From Oscheius sp. JU75 (Eukaryota > Nematoda > Chromadorea > Rhabditida > Rhabditidae): 64,000 nt of DNA. A model generated the notes under the pieces. It was not told where the DNA came from and did no database searches. It worked only from the letters and a program-made list of their open reading frames with translations. Within the stretch, counting starts at the first letter, position 1. Every line of letters begins with the position of its first letter. The position numbers were made by a program, and so were the translations under genes. Below are positions 29,601 to 42,242 of the stretch, in pieces. Location: assembly GCA_037178855.1 (NCBI GenBank), contig JASJZC010000006.1, positions 9,218,501 to 9,282,500 of the forward strand, written 5' to 3'.

Positions 29601-32600
29601 TCACAGGCCGAGTAGTCCATTGATCAGGTTTTCAGCGTTGCGCACTTCGTCGTTGACCGTGTAGGTGGCTCGAGCCTTCATTTTGAGCTGAAACAGTGGT
29701 GTTTGAGATTGGTTACTATACCAAACACTATAGAACGTTTTGTTCGGACTATTTTTGGAGAAATTCATCATCAGTAGATGGCCCTGTTTATTCGAAAACT
29801 CGCCAATCGTACACGGGGATCGAACCCGGGTCATCAGATTAGTAGCGATGCTTTTTGCGACTACATCAAACTGTTCACTAAAACTTTAAAGAGCTGTAAC
29901 ATTGGAAAAACTCTTGTTTAGTTTAAAGCGAGACTAAGACGCTTGGGCAATATCTGAGCTCGTAAATTCTAAGAAAATTCAGCGAACTCGTCTGCGTAGC
30001 TCACTCGATTAGCACTCCGCCTACGAATCCAAAGGATCGGGCCGAGCCCCCCTATGACAATTGTTTTTGCCATTTTGTGCAACATGGGAATACACGTTTA
30101 GTGAGCCTATTGTGCCTAAAATACATAGGAAATAAACAGTTTTTGCTCGGACCCGGATAACTACCAAATGAAACGAAAAAAACTGACAGGTCCTTCGCTC
30201 TTCCGCGTCACCGTGATCATCTGTACCACAGCATCCTCAGCCATGGCCGGCAAACTCGTCCCACTAGCCTGCTGCATCTCAATATCGAAGGCCTTGGTGA
30301 CAGCGACCGTGAATTGGAAGTTCTCCATCCTGACGGGCAGATTGTTGTAGAAGACGGCCTTCAGCTGCGCCCTGTTTTCGCTCCAGCCCTGTTCCAGGAC
30401 GTAGATTTGGACTTCGAGACCGCCTGTGTTGATGGCCAGGACTCCGGGACTGCTGGGCTCTTCGCCACTGAAAAAGACATGTTTAAAGGTTAAAGGTCTC
30501 TCTCTCTCTGTATGTAGTTGCTCGCGGTGGGCGCAGTCCCCGCCATAGCTCAGCGCTTAGCCGGGGGTATGAATCGCATCTAGCTGGGTTCAATCCCCTT
30601 GATGTTTTCAGGATACTAGCGCTAACGTAGATAAAAAGCAGAATGTGTTTTACTGCTGAATAGCCAGCTAAGAAAATAAGCAGTTAGGGCATGTTTTGAA
30701 AAGAATTCAGATGAAAACTTACACAGCCACCTCTCCAAATTCAGGCAAGAGCTCGAGATTATTAGATGTTGTGACGAGGCTGTTGGACACGGTCAGACTA
30801 TTCATTCCGGTAGTTAGATCCGCCTGGGCAGCTTCCAGTCTGTCAAAGAGATCCAACAGCTCATTATTTGGTGCCTAAAGCCATTATATTACAATCAAGT
30901 AGCCTAAAAGGCACCGTAGTATGGGCTGGATTTCTCCATCCGTCACCCACTCCGAGCAGCAAATCTACATTGGATTGGGGAGCGACCGAGTCGTGTACCT
31001 CGTCCAGCAGGCTTCTCTGATCCAAAAGGCTCGTAAAATTCTGTGTGATGACCGGCATGCGTTCCAGGAGACCGTACCTGGTAAAAAGTTATTTTAAATT
31101 GCGTCTATGGTCGAATGCTGACATTAAGGGTTTGGACGCAAGGGACGAGGGGATCTCTAACCATTTGTGAAGTACCATTTTGTAGACTTTTTGAACTGAG
31201 AAAGGAATATTTAGGGGTTCCTAGTTTTTAAAACAGCTTAGAAATAGCGGTTGTAGCCACGAAGCAGTCTAACTGTGGTGGTCGTGGCCAGGCTTATTAA
31301 TTTGAGTCACACCAAATATGTCGAGTTTGACAAGAAAATACCGAGTATACAAGGAAAAACTGATTTTTAAAAAAACTGAAAACTGAGAAAAACTGGAAAA
31401 AGATCAGGATATTTTTTAGTTTTATTCAGTAGTTCCACTGAAATGTCACTGCTACCCACTCACTTATCTGCTGACACCCACTTCTTTGATCATTTCGGCA
31501 TTTAAGTCCATTTTATTTTATATTTTCCTGTCAAACTGGTTGTATCTGGTGTGAAACTTTGCGCTGAGTCGGTTGAACACACTCAGAAACTGCAAGAATA
31601 AGTGAAAAACGCCTGGAAAATGCAAATAGCAAAGAATTTCCCACAGTACGTCAAAGTTTTAGCGAAAAAAAGTGTATTGCTAAGAGGCGCAATTGGGAAC
31701 CAGACGGCCCGGGTTCGACCCTCCCTTTTCATCACCTACTTCAGATCGCTCTCGTCCAGGAGCCGGCTGAACTCGACAGATCTTTGCTGGAGCTCCAGAT
31801 TATGATGACTGCTATTGGCGGTAACCAGAGCCTGGATTCTGTCGTCGGAGCTGGCAAATCTGGTGGACAGCTTGGCCAGCGCGGTCACAGCATAGCATTT
31901 GGTCGTAACCGAGGTCAGATGCGAGGAAATCACAGCCGCAAAGAGGTCTATCACTTCACTTTCGTCGATCTGAAATCGGGAGTCAATATATGGAAGAAAA
32001 GGCATACCGGATAAAAATCGTTCGAAACGAGGAGTTCTCCAAACTCTCCAATCGTCCAGAAGGCCACGCGGAGAAGAGGCTGCGCATTCGTGGAGTCTTC
32101 CTGGACGGCCTGGACGAGCCGCATAGCCGCATACTGCTGGAGCTCACTGCACGAGGAAATCAGATGGATCATGGACGTGACGACGGCGTCCGGAACGTAA
32201 TTTCCAGCCAGCTTCAGGACTGTAATCATCGTGTCGAGTTGCCACTCGTGGCTCGGAGAGTGACGTTCGGTCGCGATGTACATTTTCGTGGCACATTCGG
32301 ACTAAAAATATTTAGTTCTTAATCTCTCTATCTATCTTCCTGTGGCCTATTGTCATTTTAAGCAAAACAATCATAACGGTTATACGGTGTCCATAACGGA
32401 AAGATGGTGTATCCCAGAGAGCTCAAAACTTTTTTCAGATTTTAAAACCCATTGACAGTTTCCCTATAAATTGCAGTTCAAACAAACATAAACAGTCCGC
32501 CACAGAAACAATCGTTTTTTAGATAGTAGAGACGGTTGACTCTAATTGTAAGTTTTTGGAATTTTGTACCGGGCCGGGTCGAGAAAGTTTGGGAAAAGTC

Positions 32601-35113
32601 CCGGCCCGACCCGGCCTGTTGCACCCCTAGAGCTATCTAAAAGTGGTAAATGTGGCCTCTAAATTGCCTAAAAATAGCGGTCGTGACCTTCGTGGCTTCA
32701 GAAAATCACAGCCCTTCAAAGCTTCAGTGAAACAGTTGGTGTATTGCTCAGAGGCGCTTCTCGAACCATACGACCCGGGTTGGATCCAAGTCTGTGACAA
32801 AACTTTAAACCCCCGAATTTACAAAAGGGAAATATCCTTGTTTTACCTTAAATTCCGGGTCTGCTCCTTCCAAAAAAGACAAAAATATCCTCCGTCATGG
32901 CGACAATGTTCTCGTTGTTGATTAGAGCAAAACAGAGCTCCATGGCCCGCTTTCGAATCGAGACGTCGGCGTCCTTCAGGCAGTCAACGATTATTGACAA
33001 ATGCCGCTGACAGGCTTCGTAGTCAACCATAACGATTTTCATCAGCGTGTTAAGGGCCACGTAGCGGATATTCCGATCGACGCTCAGAAGAAAACGGCCG
33101 AGGATGTTGACGGCCAGGACGCGGAGACCGCTGGAAACTTCGTATTAAAAAAAAATTCAAGAGAAACAACCTATCGGCCTTGACCTCCATGATGGTCAGG
33201 ACGGTCTCGTAGAGAATCGCATTCCCCACATTCTTGGCCGTCTCGGTATTGGTGGCAACGGACGTCAGAATATCGTTCATTTTTTCCGTAGTCTCGGAAT
33301 CATCTCGGCCCAGAACGCGAAGGAGACGGAGGATTTTGATCTGGAATTTGAATATGTTTCTTTGGTCGAAAAAAGTCCATTCTTTTCCGGAATCAGCAAA
33401 TCGAATGGCCTCAGCCACGACAAGGGTCGACAGGTAAGGGATGGTAAAAAAAAACAGAAGATCGGTGAGTAATATAGAAGCACAAGATGTTTATAGGACG
33501 AAATTACAAAGGTTTTTGTTCAGCTTCTCGACTTCAATAATTGACTTATTATGGGTAACATTACAGGTCAGTGACGGTTCTGGAATAGTTGCGATTCGAT
33601 TTCGACGATTTTTTTTTAGACATTATACCTACAGACTCAATTTTTGATACTATGACCTGATCGAACTGGGCCTTTCCCTACTTATTTCCTTTGGAACCCG
33701 ACCAAAAAAGATCGTCACTAATCTTCAGAGTCTGGTGCTTTTTTTCCCGCCTCTAGCCTAACGAAAACGCCCTTTTGGCACAAAAAACGGTTAGGGATTT
33801 TTTTACAGGGAGGCCGAGAAGAATCACAAACTTGGCCTCTTGCAGAGACCACCACTGGCCTGGCCGTCTGGCCTAATTTGTAGCGAGACGCTTGGTGTAT
33901 TGCTAAGAGAGCAGCCGGGTCCCGCCATGTACTAGGCTGGGCTGACCTGGACAGGAGAGGTCACACCTGGCCTGACCGACACGGACATATCAGTCAATTT
34001 TGCAATGCCTGCCGGGATTGTATGGAACATTGCGTACCTCTCCTGCTCCACCTGCTTACCTGAAGGAAAGGATCGCAGATGCCGGCCACATCGTGCTCCG
34101 ACGAGTATCCGCTCATGATCAGGTTTTTCAGGATCTGGACGACGTTGGGCACGATCTGGATCAATTTTTGGAGGCTCCAAACAAAATCTGACCTTTTTAA
34201 AGTCGACCAAGGCATCCGGACTGCTCTCACACATCTCGGTCACGAGCACCGTAGCCGCAATCAGCACTCCGTGATGCTTCTCCCCGAGCAGAATCTTCGA
34301 GCACGGCAGAAAGATTTCCACCAGTTCGGGGACCTTCTTGATCATGCGGAAGGCGCACAGGGCGGCCTTTTTCTTTAGATAAGTGTTGTTCATCTTGATG
34401 ATTCCCTCGACCTCGTTGGCCATGTCCTTGCACATCTCACTGGAACAGATGGAGCCCAGAGTGCTGAGAGCCAGACCGGAGAAGAACTGGTTTGAGGCGT
34501 TGAGATCTCTAAAGCGGAATTTGCATAAAACATTAGGGGAAAACCAACATTTTGAGAGAATTTGTCACCAGAAGATGGATCTCACTGCTCTCGTCGATCA
34601 GTAGCATCGCTCCCAGATAGCCGATTCTCTTCTCGGTGAAGCGCTGATGGGCTACGAGCTTCACGCATTCTAGCTGGAAAGGTTTCAAGTTTTTGGAGTT
34701 TTTGGAGTTTTTAGACAAAAAAGACTATGAGAAAATGGGGATTTACCTGTCCAAAATGAGCTTGATAGCCAAGCTGGTGGATGTAGAGCAGCTTGGCCAC
34801 ATTGCGGCACTTCCATGGCGAGGCATCCTCTCGGAAATTAACTCTAAAAGAGAGTAGTTCGAAGGAAAAATCACTGAAAGTGACCGAATAGCTGCACTTT
34901 CTCTCTCGACGACCTCGCGTTCTTCGGCGACGGTCCTAGCTCCTCTGACCTGGCGGATCAAATCGCAGAGTTTTGTCTGAGTTCCCAGGGTTCTAGAAAA
35001 GAGCTCTTATTTACTAGAAAACAAAAATATTTTTACTTTCCCAGCTTTGTTCGGAATTTGCCCTTCCAGACGGATAATTTGTTTTTGATGGAGACCTCTA
35101 CGCCGTTGGACAT
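29601..35113 (-). CDS. AP1G1: AP-1 complex gamma-adaptin
   Basis: The large subunit of the AP-1 clathrin adaptor, sorting cargo between trans-Golgi and endosomes. The trunk is a long helical solenoid with many near-identical blocks to animal gamma-adaptin: [109 protein letters not shown]-type and [15 protein letters not shown] short hinge ([20 protein letters not shown]) leads to the C-terminal ear, with [12 protein letters not shown] before the stop at 29601. The proposed start at 35113 ([20 protein letters not shown]) gives an N-terminal extension of about 30 residues relative to vertebrate AP1G1, which begins near the [13 protein letters not shown] segment. An internal start is possible. 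Introns include several tRNA-like SINE pieces (29.8, 30.0, 30.5, 31.7, 32.75 kb). Confidence 0.92.
29812..29878 (-). repeat. tRNA-derived SINE-like element (AP1G intron)
   Basis: Minus strand: ATGTAGTCGCAAAAAGCATC, then CCGGGTTCGATCCCCGTG. The B-box arm pairs well, but the anticodon arm does not. Confidence 0.65.
29995..30060 (+). repeat. tRNA-derived SINE-like element (AP1G intron)
   Basis: GCGTAGCTCACTCGATTAGC, CTCCGCCTACGAATCC, then a degenerate B box ATCGGGCCGAGCCCCCC. It sits about 120 bp from an opposite-strand copy. Confidence 0.55.
30535..30605 (+). repeat. tRNA-derived SINE-like element (AP1G intron)
   Basis: CCATAGCTCAGCGCTTAGCC followed by TGGGTTCAATCCCC. The anticodon region is disordered. 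Confidence 0.55.
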
Positions 35114-35395
35114 GGCAGAGACGTCCTCGGCCTTGCCTTAAACAATAATTAGTTGATTTGGAACAGAATGCCAGGAAAAAAGTGCAACTAAGCTCGGGAT
35201 AGATGCAAATGTGGCGCGTATTTTAGAGATTTGGTTGCGTTCCTCGCTAGAGCGTGCGAAGGTTGGATACTCAGCCAAAAATTCATGCCGCTCTGCCTAA
35301 ATTTTTCTGCTTTCAGTTTTCCCTGTTCTTCTGCCGAAACGTGCCGTTCCTAGCGTTTTTCGTGCAATCTCTATGAATTTTTCTCGCCTCATAGC

Positions 35396-35403
35396 TATAA
35401 AAA
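35396..35403 (+). promoter_or_regulatory. TATA box candidate for RAB1
   Basis: TATAAAAA lies 50 bp before the Rab1 ATG, followed by a T-rich stretch ending TTTTCAG. The latter could be a trans- or cis-splice acceptor for a leader. Confidence 0.4.
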
Positions 35404-35445
35404 CCTTCCTGTAACAATTCTGTTTTCAGCTGTCATCGCGGGGCC

Positions 35446-36304
35446 ATGGCACAACCCGAATACGACTATCTCTTCAAACTACTGTTGATCGGAGATTCTG
35501 GCGTCGGCAAATCGTCTCTTCTCCTCAGATTCGCCGACGATACCTACACTGAAAGCTATATTTCCACTATCGGCGTTGATTTTGTAATTTTTTTTGTGTT
35601 TTCATCTCGCCACATTTTCAGAAGATCCGAACTATCGAACTTGATGGAAAAACTGTTAAACTGCAGATGTGGGACACGGTTAGTGTGCTTTTTGTAGCCC
35701 GATAATCCTAATTTTAAGGCTGGGCAGGAGCGTTTCCGTACCATAACCTCTAGCTACTACAGAGGTGCCCACGGAATAATTGTCGTCTACGACGTCACCG
35801 ACTCTGTTCGTTCATTTCTTTTTCTTTTCATGCTTTTTTCCAGGAGACGTTCAAAGACATCAAAATGTGGATGCAGGAGATTGACCGTTATGCCAGTGAG
35901 AATGTGAACCGACTGATTGTTGGAAATAAATGCGACATGGGCCATAAGCGTGCCGTCGAGACCCGAACGGCCCAGGAGTATGCCGATTCAATTGGAGTGC
36001 CCTTCATGGAAGCTTCGGCAAAGTGTTCTACTAATGTTGAGCAGGTTCGCGAGCTTTTTCGATTTCGAAGAGCGCACTAACTCGACGCCGACATGCAGCC
36101 TGTACGCTGTACGAGTTGGTGCGCACTCCTAAGAAGCTTCCCGCCAACTTACCACCCAATTTCTAGGCATTCCTCACCATGGCATCCGAAATCAAGACCC
36201 GCATGGGTCCTCTCGAAGGCAAGAACACCGCCTCGTCGACCGTACGCATCTCCGGAACGCAGTCTGTCAACTCGAACAACAAGAAGGGCTACGGTTGCTG
36301 CTAG
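35446..36304 (+). CDS. RAB1: Rab1 small GTPase
   Basis: A Rab GTPase of ER-to-Golgi transport. Five exons (35446-35583, 35622-35678, 35719-35805, 35844-36044, 36167-36304) sum to 621 bp, giving 206 aa, the usual Rab1 size. The P-loop is GDSGVGKSS, switch [21 protein letters not shown], switch [21 protein letters not shown], then GNKCDM and EASAK guanine-binding motifs, and the prenylated C-terminus ends in CC. Switch and interswitch regions are essentially identical to vertebrate Rab1. One small difference is Ser instead of Cys after GKS. The last intron (122 bp) contains a foldback repeat. The start ATG is at 35446 in a GGCCATGG context. Confidence 0.96.
36072..36127. repeat. Short foldback element in RAB1 intron
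   Basis: Left end GAGCGCACTAACTC and right end GAGTTGGTGCGCAC flank a spacer of about 30 bp containing TGTACGCTGTAC. It forms most of the last Rab1 intron. Confidence 0.7.
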
Positions 36305-36419
36305 AAATCGCTCTTTTTGTGCCCTCTCTCCCTATAATATGTACCTTCTTCCTCTTTATAATACGGTTTTAGATAAAGTTTCATAGCACAGGAATACCCG
36401 CGTTTGCGCAAAAAAACAA

Positions 36420-37361
36420 GTGAATCTAGAGAGCTGTTCCCCCTGGGTCGAGAGAAACGGTCACGGCTGGGATGATCAGACTCCGCGTCGAGCTCTGTTT
36501 TCTGTCCTCGAAGTGGACTGCCAGCATGGAGTCAGGTGGAGTTATGGATGTCTTCTCGCTAAAATTCGAGGGTTTGGGGTTTTGTCAGCTGGCTTACTCT
36601 TCGGGATTGTCTATCCGCGTGTCCTCCTCGGGTGTATAAACAGAAACAGCCTCTTGAGCCGGCACCAGCAGGCTCCGATTAGCTATTTCTATGTTCGTCA
36701 CGCTGAAATATGTTTTGTAATGAATTTTTCAAAAGTTTGTCTTGTTTGTACTTGTGCCTGGTTCTTGCCAACTTTTCTCCTTAGTTTTTTTTTCCTGCAA
36801 AGATTCAAAGAAAACGAGCTGTTACTATCAATTTTTAACAAAAATTACGCTTTGTTTAATCCTGCAACAGTCCAAATTTGTCAGCTTTCAGTGAAAATGG
36901 CTCCTCCGAATGAGGAATTTCTCGGGTCTATCGAATTCCTCTTCTGCTTCTCTTTAGGGTCGCAGGAGTGTCAAAGCCGTTACTACGAAGAAGAAGGATA
37001 CGATATTGTTTGTGACTGCATCTTCGAGAAGAATATCATAACTTTGTGTTTTCAAGCTTCCTCATGCGATTTAGCTCAGATTCCTGGAGCTGCTGAAGAT
37101 CTGCTGGCTGTTACTGACCGTTTCGACGCTACCAAGACTCAGGAAGTTCTTCCAGGAGGTCATTCACAAAACGGGCTGTTAAACCATGCGAGGCTACCAC
37201 TGTGGCGATGGCTAAGTATCCTGTCGTTCATTTATTTTTTTAGGCCCGGATCCAATCTGAATTGTTCGCGCGTCTCTGTGGCCGATCGTAGACAATATGG
37301 CTTTAGACGCGCGGGACCAGGGACTCTATCCTGTCCGAAATCTCATTTTTTCATTTCGTAG
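36420..37361 (+). CDS. Unrecognised long ORF (313 codons)
   Basis: The longest uninterrupted plus-strand frame outside the tandem repeat. It runs from an ATG 116 bp after the Rab1 stop to TAG at 37359-37361. No family was recognised. It has two hydrophobic stretches (about residues 53-70 and 103-125), many Cys and Phe, and a TATA-like GTGTATAAAC lies inside it near 36630. Codon use looks unselected, and several splice-site-like strings interrupt it. Part of it may therefore be a spliced gene in another frame (for example ATG at 36898) or Rab1 3' flank that is open by chance. Confidence 0.2.
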   Translation: MNLESCSPWVERNGHGWDDQTPRRALFSVLEVDCQHGVRWSYGCLLAKIRGFGVLSAGLLFGIVYPRVLLGCINRNSLLSRHQQAPISYFYVRHAEICFVMNFSKVCLVCTCAWFLPTFLLSFFFLQRFKENELLLSIFNKNYALFNPATVQICQLSVKMAPPNEEFLGSIEFLFCFSLGSQECQSRYYEEEGYDIVCDCIFEKNIITLCFQASSCDLAQIPGAAEDLLAVTDRFDATKTQEVLPGGHSQNGLLNHARLPLWRWLSILSFIYFFRPGSNLNCSRVSVADRRQYGFRRAGPGTLSCPKSHFFIS

Positions 37362-37676
37362 AGCTTTTTTATTCCATGATTGCTAAGAGTCCCCCTGTTG
37401 AAACTCCCGAATACCCTAAATATTAATTTTTAGGCGCGGCTCCGAAATTCTTCTTTGCTCTGGAATTTTCGGGCTACAGCCTAGTTTTTTTCCACGATAA
37501 TCTCGATTGTTACGAAAAGTGAAAATGACAGAAAACGGATTATGAACGATTGAGCAAGCTTTCTCCCAAAACTCACTTGCTGCTGTTCCTGTAACACGTG
37601 CTCCTTGTGTTATTTGGCTGGATTGGCTCCACTTGACGCTCCCTGAAGCCTATTGTGATCACTTTTCCTCCTTGTG

Positions 37677-39519
37677 TTACCTCGGTCCACACAGAAAGAC
37701 TTCTCTGAAGGCGGTGCGGAAATTTTCAGCCCCGAACGAGTACAAAATCGGGCAGATGGCGCAATTGGCGTAAGGGAAGAGATGAATGATGTTGATGACG
37801 ATTCGCTCAAAAATCGACGTGATTCGCATTCTGTACAATGTGGAGAAGAGATTGAACATCCAGAATGGGGTCCAACAGATCAAATGGAAAAGCACGACGC
37901 GTTGGACCATTTGGGTGACCTTGCGATATCGGGATGAATTCTGGCGGAGACGACGTGATCCCTGAACGGAGTTCTTTATGAGGCAGTCTTCCGAGTGTGT
38001 CTAATTGTCTGACACCTTTTTACCTCACCTTGATGTGTTCGCGAAGCTTGCAGAAGACCTGGTAGTAGCACCAGATGACAGTCATGGCCGGAACCATGTA
38101 GATGCAGAGCGAGCAGACACCGATGTACCTGTAACTTGGGGATTCTTCTGGTCACTCCTGACCCTCATGCAACACTACTCACTTGTAAGCTCAATGTTCT
38201 GACTATTCAGTACGTCTCCGCTGCGGGATATCAGGCTTCCCCTATCCACTGTTCCTTTCAGGAACAAGGTTTGCCTATGATTTGTTCAAAAAAAAGAATG
38301 ACTACAAAAATGGTAATGCGTGCGTGGCGGGTCTCCTGAACTCGCGGGATTTCAAACCTAGTTAATTTCCGCTCTTTTTTGTTTTTCAGGCTGCTTGCTT
38401 TATCGTTCTCTTCTGTTTTTTTTTGTATACAAAACGAGGCTACTTGCATCCTTTACCGAAAGCAAAGAGTCCTGCAACCTAAGCGTTTCCGGACACTGTA
38501 GTCACTCTTTTTTTTTTGGACAATTCCCGTTTCTGGTACACAGACAAAGCTCTTACCAAGTCGAAATGTGCGGATTTTTCCAATGAACGATGCACATCAT
38601 TCTTTCGGCCTCGTCGAGCTCCGTCCCGTTCTTAGGTCTGATTCGGAAGGTCTTCTAAACATTTTCTCTTTCTTCTACCCTCCACCTCGACAATACCTGC
38701 TCAGCAAACCAATACAGCGGCAGACTGAAAAAGATGGCAATGAACCAGGCTGCACAGCTCAGAGAGATCGCTGTCGGGTAGCTGCGGTAGCCTCGGGCTA
38801 CATCACTTTTGCAAATTGCCAAGTAGCGGTCAGCTGCCAGGAGAGTGATGAAGAGGACTGAGGCATATTTGGCTGAAAACTGCTATCCCAAAGTTCCGCA
38901 ATTTTTCTACTAGAGGCACCGACCTCTCCAAAAATAAGTGTTTTTCTAGGTCAAGGAGGTATTTGCGGCCCTTACGATGTCCCGCAAAGTTATAGAACAG
39001 ATCAAGTGCTACAACTTTGTAACGCATCAAAAATACTGTCTTCATCATACAAAATGATGCAGAACAGGCGCAAAGTTTCATTGTTAAAATCGGCAGGTCT
39101 CGCCCGTATCATCTCACCGTCTACCATAGGGACGAGTCGAGACTGTAGTGGCGAGACACAGGTGTCAGCGCGGAATCGGCTTCTATCATAGTAGTGTTTA
39201 CGCAATTGTGTAACGGGGGAGGGTGCAGTAGAAGGAACACAGTACCTGTAGTCTCAGTCCCATGGTAGAAACTGCACATGATGGACCCGAACGGCCAGCT
39301 CTTGCTGTTCAGGGAGGTGGCAGCCACGAAGAGCAGGTCGAAGAGGTAGACGAAGTCGGCCAGGCACAGCCCCAACATGTAGACATTAGTAATCGAACGT
39401 AGGTAGCTCTTGCTAACTATCATGGAGATTATGATGATGTTCAAGAAGCCGACAGCCACCAGGAGGAGGTGAACTGCGGTGAAGATGATGCGAAGAGACT
39501 GCGAGGCTCCGTCACTCAT
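37677..39519 (-). CDS. Class A GPCR, somatostatin/allatostatin-C-receptor-like
   Basis: A seven-transmembrane peptide-type receptor. Exon 1 (39246-39519) holds TM1 (LLLVAVGFLNIIIISMIVS), TM2 (VYMLGLCLADFVYLFDLLF) and the ECL1 Trp-Pro-Phe-Gly before the conserved TM3 Cys. Exon 2 (38697-38872) holds TM3 with an intact DRY box (LLAADRYLAICKSD) and TM4. A small exon encodes ECL2 with an NGT glycosylation site and Cys (NGTELDEAERMMC), another TM5 (YIGVCSLCIYMVPAMTVIW), and the last one TM6 (LFHLICWTPFWMFNLF) and TM7 (CAICPILYSFGAENFRTAF). The NPxxY motif reads CPILY. The layout resembles somatostatin, opioid and allatostatin-C receptors. The ligand cannot be assigned. Intron 1 (373 bp) contains a family-H hairpin. 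Start MSDGASQSL follows an acceptor-like TTCAG. Confidence 0.83.
38940..39045 (+). repeat. Hairpin repeat family H, copy i (GPCR intron 1)
   Basis: GGTCAAGGAGGTATTTGCGG, CCCGCAAAGTTATAG, loop AACAGATCAAGTG, CTACAACTTTGTAACGC, CAAAAATACTGTC. It lies antisense to the host gene. Confidence 0.75.
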
Positions 39520-42169
39520 TGTCGCATCCTGAACATATTTACAATCCTCAAGCTTGACAGATTGCCCTAATTACGGCGTCATCTTTACGCACAGAGAGAG
39601 AGAGACAAGGAACAGCCGGAAAATGACAGCTCACGCGCCTTTTTAAGAACTAGGGGCTTCCCTGAGTGAGGGGGCCCAATTAATTCAAATTGAGATATTT
39701 TGAAAGGAAGTCGGAGGGAGGGGGTGAAGAGAAGTGTTTGCGTCCAAAAGACCGTTTTTCTCGTTTGTATGCCGGGGACAGGGTTGATCTTTGGTTTTTC
39801 AGGACGTTTCTCTCGGGTAAAGACAATTGTTTCGGGCAACAAATGTGCCGATATGATACGGGAAGATCAAACTCTGAGAGTCAGCAGATGTCGATGATCG
39901 CACACTGTCTCTATATCTCTGTTTCTTAGTCTCTTTGCTTGTCTTTCTCTCTTCCTGTCTCTCTGACTCTGTATTTATTATGGTTGTCCCTGTTTTTTGT
40001 CTCTTTGATTCTCTGTTTATCTGTCTCTACTGCTCTGTCTCTCTGAAGGCCTGAACAAGGTTCAAAAGTGAGAGCTATGACAGCCTGGAGACTACTACTG
40101 TACGTAGGATGTTCCTATTGACAGGAAGAAGAGACTAACCTTCAGCCTTCAAAAAGAGAGTGAAAGACAAACAAGGCGGGGACCTCCCCGTTGCCGAGAA
40201 GAGAGAGAACACCCTTGTTAGTCTCTGACGCGGGTCTCAAGTTACCCAACTAACAAAGAGAACCAACTAATTGTTAAGTAACGGGGTAGAGAGAACAAAC
40301 AGAATTCTTCATTAATAGCCTTGGAGAGTTTGACTGACAGATCGCGTGTAGCGATCTGTCAGAAGAGGTTGTGAGCGAGATAGATCAAGGCGCGAGTTCT
40401 CGAACGGAAAAAAGCCAATTGTCGGGCCTCGACACAGCAAACAATCTTGGCCGCAATTATGGAGGCGATGAAATCAAGGACTGATGAAGAATGGCTTGGT
40501 ATCCATTTAGAAGGAGAGAGTGAAAGAGAGACATATGCATGCCTTATGAGCCATTTGAGCCAATTCCAGATATTCGTGAGAAGACAATGAGGCCGGGTGA
40601 AAGATTTACGAGGGTTAGTGAGGGTTCCAAAGAGCACCTTCTAGCTGACACAAGCGACGAATTCTCAAGCCTATATTCGGTTCAAAGAGCCTGTCTAACT
40701 GGCAAAGAGTCGAGCCGGTTTGCTATCATGGCTCAGTCAGTATAGTCTATTTCTAACGAAGAGCGACAGTGGGTCCTGTACCAAAAGCCGCGGGTACCGT
40801 CACGAACTCCGTTAAAAACCTATATTTCGCTATTTTAGCCATTTTAGAGGCATTTTTTTTTTATAGTTTTGAGCTCGCCATCGTACTCAGAGCCCTTGAA
40901 AAGCTGCTTGACAACAAAATTGGCAAAAAACTAATAAAAAACTGGATCACTGGAATTGAAAAAAAATACATTGGCTGAGCTTCTGTTTACAAGTTTTGAG
41001 CGTTTTCAATGTTTCTAGCCTAGTCTTTACGTCAAATTTGTTGCCAAGTAGGTCTTTTCGATAGTAGAATTCGATAACAACGTCAAAACAAGAAGAGTAA
41101 CTCTGGAAAATGGCTAAAGTTGCCAAAAAGCAAAAGACATTTTTTGCTCTTCGCACCAATTTTATTTGAATAGATTGGCGGGAAAACAGTTAGTCCTTTA
41201 ACATGCCGCTCTTCGTTGGAAATGGACTATAGGAGCTCGGACAACAAAACTGGAGTTGCGGAGTTCGATCCCCACCTACGACTAAGGTTATTGCTTTTCT
41301 ATAAATCAGCGTGGAACAGCTTTAGGAACGCTCCTAAAGCTCGAGCTTCTTATATTTGGTCCGAAACAGCACTTTCACTATGCAAGAGCGCGCTAAATTC
41401 GAAACTGTTTATGAAGTTCAGTGTCACAAATTTGATCCCCAGCCAAAAGTTCTTTTAACCATCTTTACAAGAAGAACAGAGAGAGACGGAAGTTCAAATT
41501 GGGAGAAAGACAAGAGAGAAAGAGAGAGAGAGAGAAAGAGAGAGAGCCCTGATAGAGAGCCATTCATCACGTTTAGATCTTTTGACGAAAAAAGCACGAG
41601 CCCATTACATGGCTGTCCGGGGACTTATCTCTATTATGCATCTGTTCGAACAAGACACGAGAAATGAACGCCAGAGCCCGCGACATCTTCTAATTACCGA
41701 AAATCAGAGATTGGGGCTGGTCACGAGAAGAGATACTTGAAGAAGGAAGCGAGAAGAGGTTCGGAATGAAAACTTGATCAAATCGGCATACATATTGTGC
41801 CCGAAAAGTGTGTGTTGATTGCGGAGAGAGGGTGAGTGTGAGGACAGAATACCTGACGAAGGGGGCAGAGAGAAAGAGCGTCTCGTTCTAATTGACTCCA
41901 GGCAGTTGGTATGCGACTGAATGAGTTCCGAAGAGAGACCACGCGAGAAAGACCCTTCGGCTATCATAACCGCCCAAATTGTTTTCTCAGTCCTCACTTC
42001 ACGTGTTTCTCTGCCCCCGAGGCATGCTGAGCTTTCAAATTGAGAACCAACACCCACTTTCGGCATGAAATAAAGCGCCAATCATCTCCATGGAGTGGTG
42101 ATTCTCTAAGGTCGAGTATCAGCTCACAAACTCTGAGAGCCTGTCTATCTGGCGAAAACAGCGCCCCGA

Positions 42170-42242
42170 CTTGCTAGCATGGGTTAGTCGGTGGAGGTCC
42201 GACCACGGATCCAAAGGTCTATGTTCGGTTCCTGACCGTGGC
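42170..42242 (+). repeat. tRNA-derived SINE-like element
   Basis: CATGGGTTAGTCGGTGGAGG, GTCCGACCACGGATCCAAAGG, then TGTTCGGTTCCTG. Together with the copy 300 bp downstream it gives the family consensus CCGACTACGGATCCAAAGG in the anticodon region. Confidence 0.65.
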
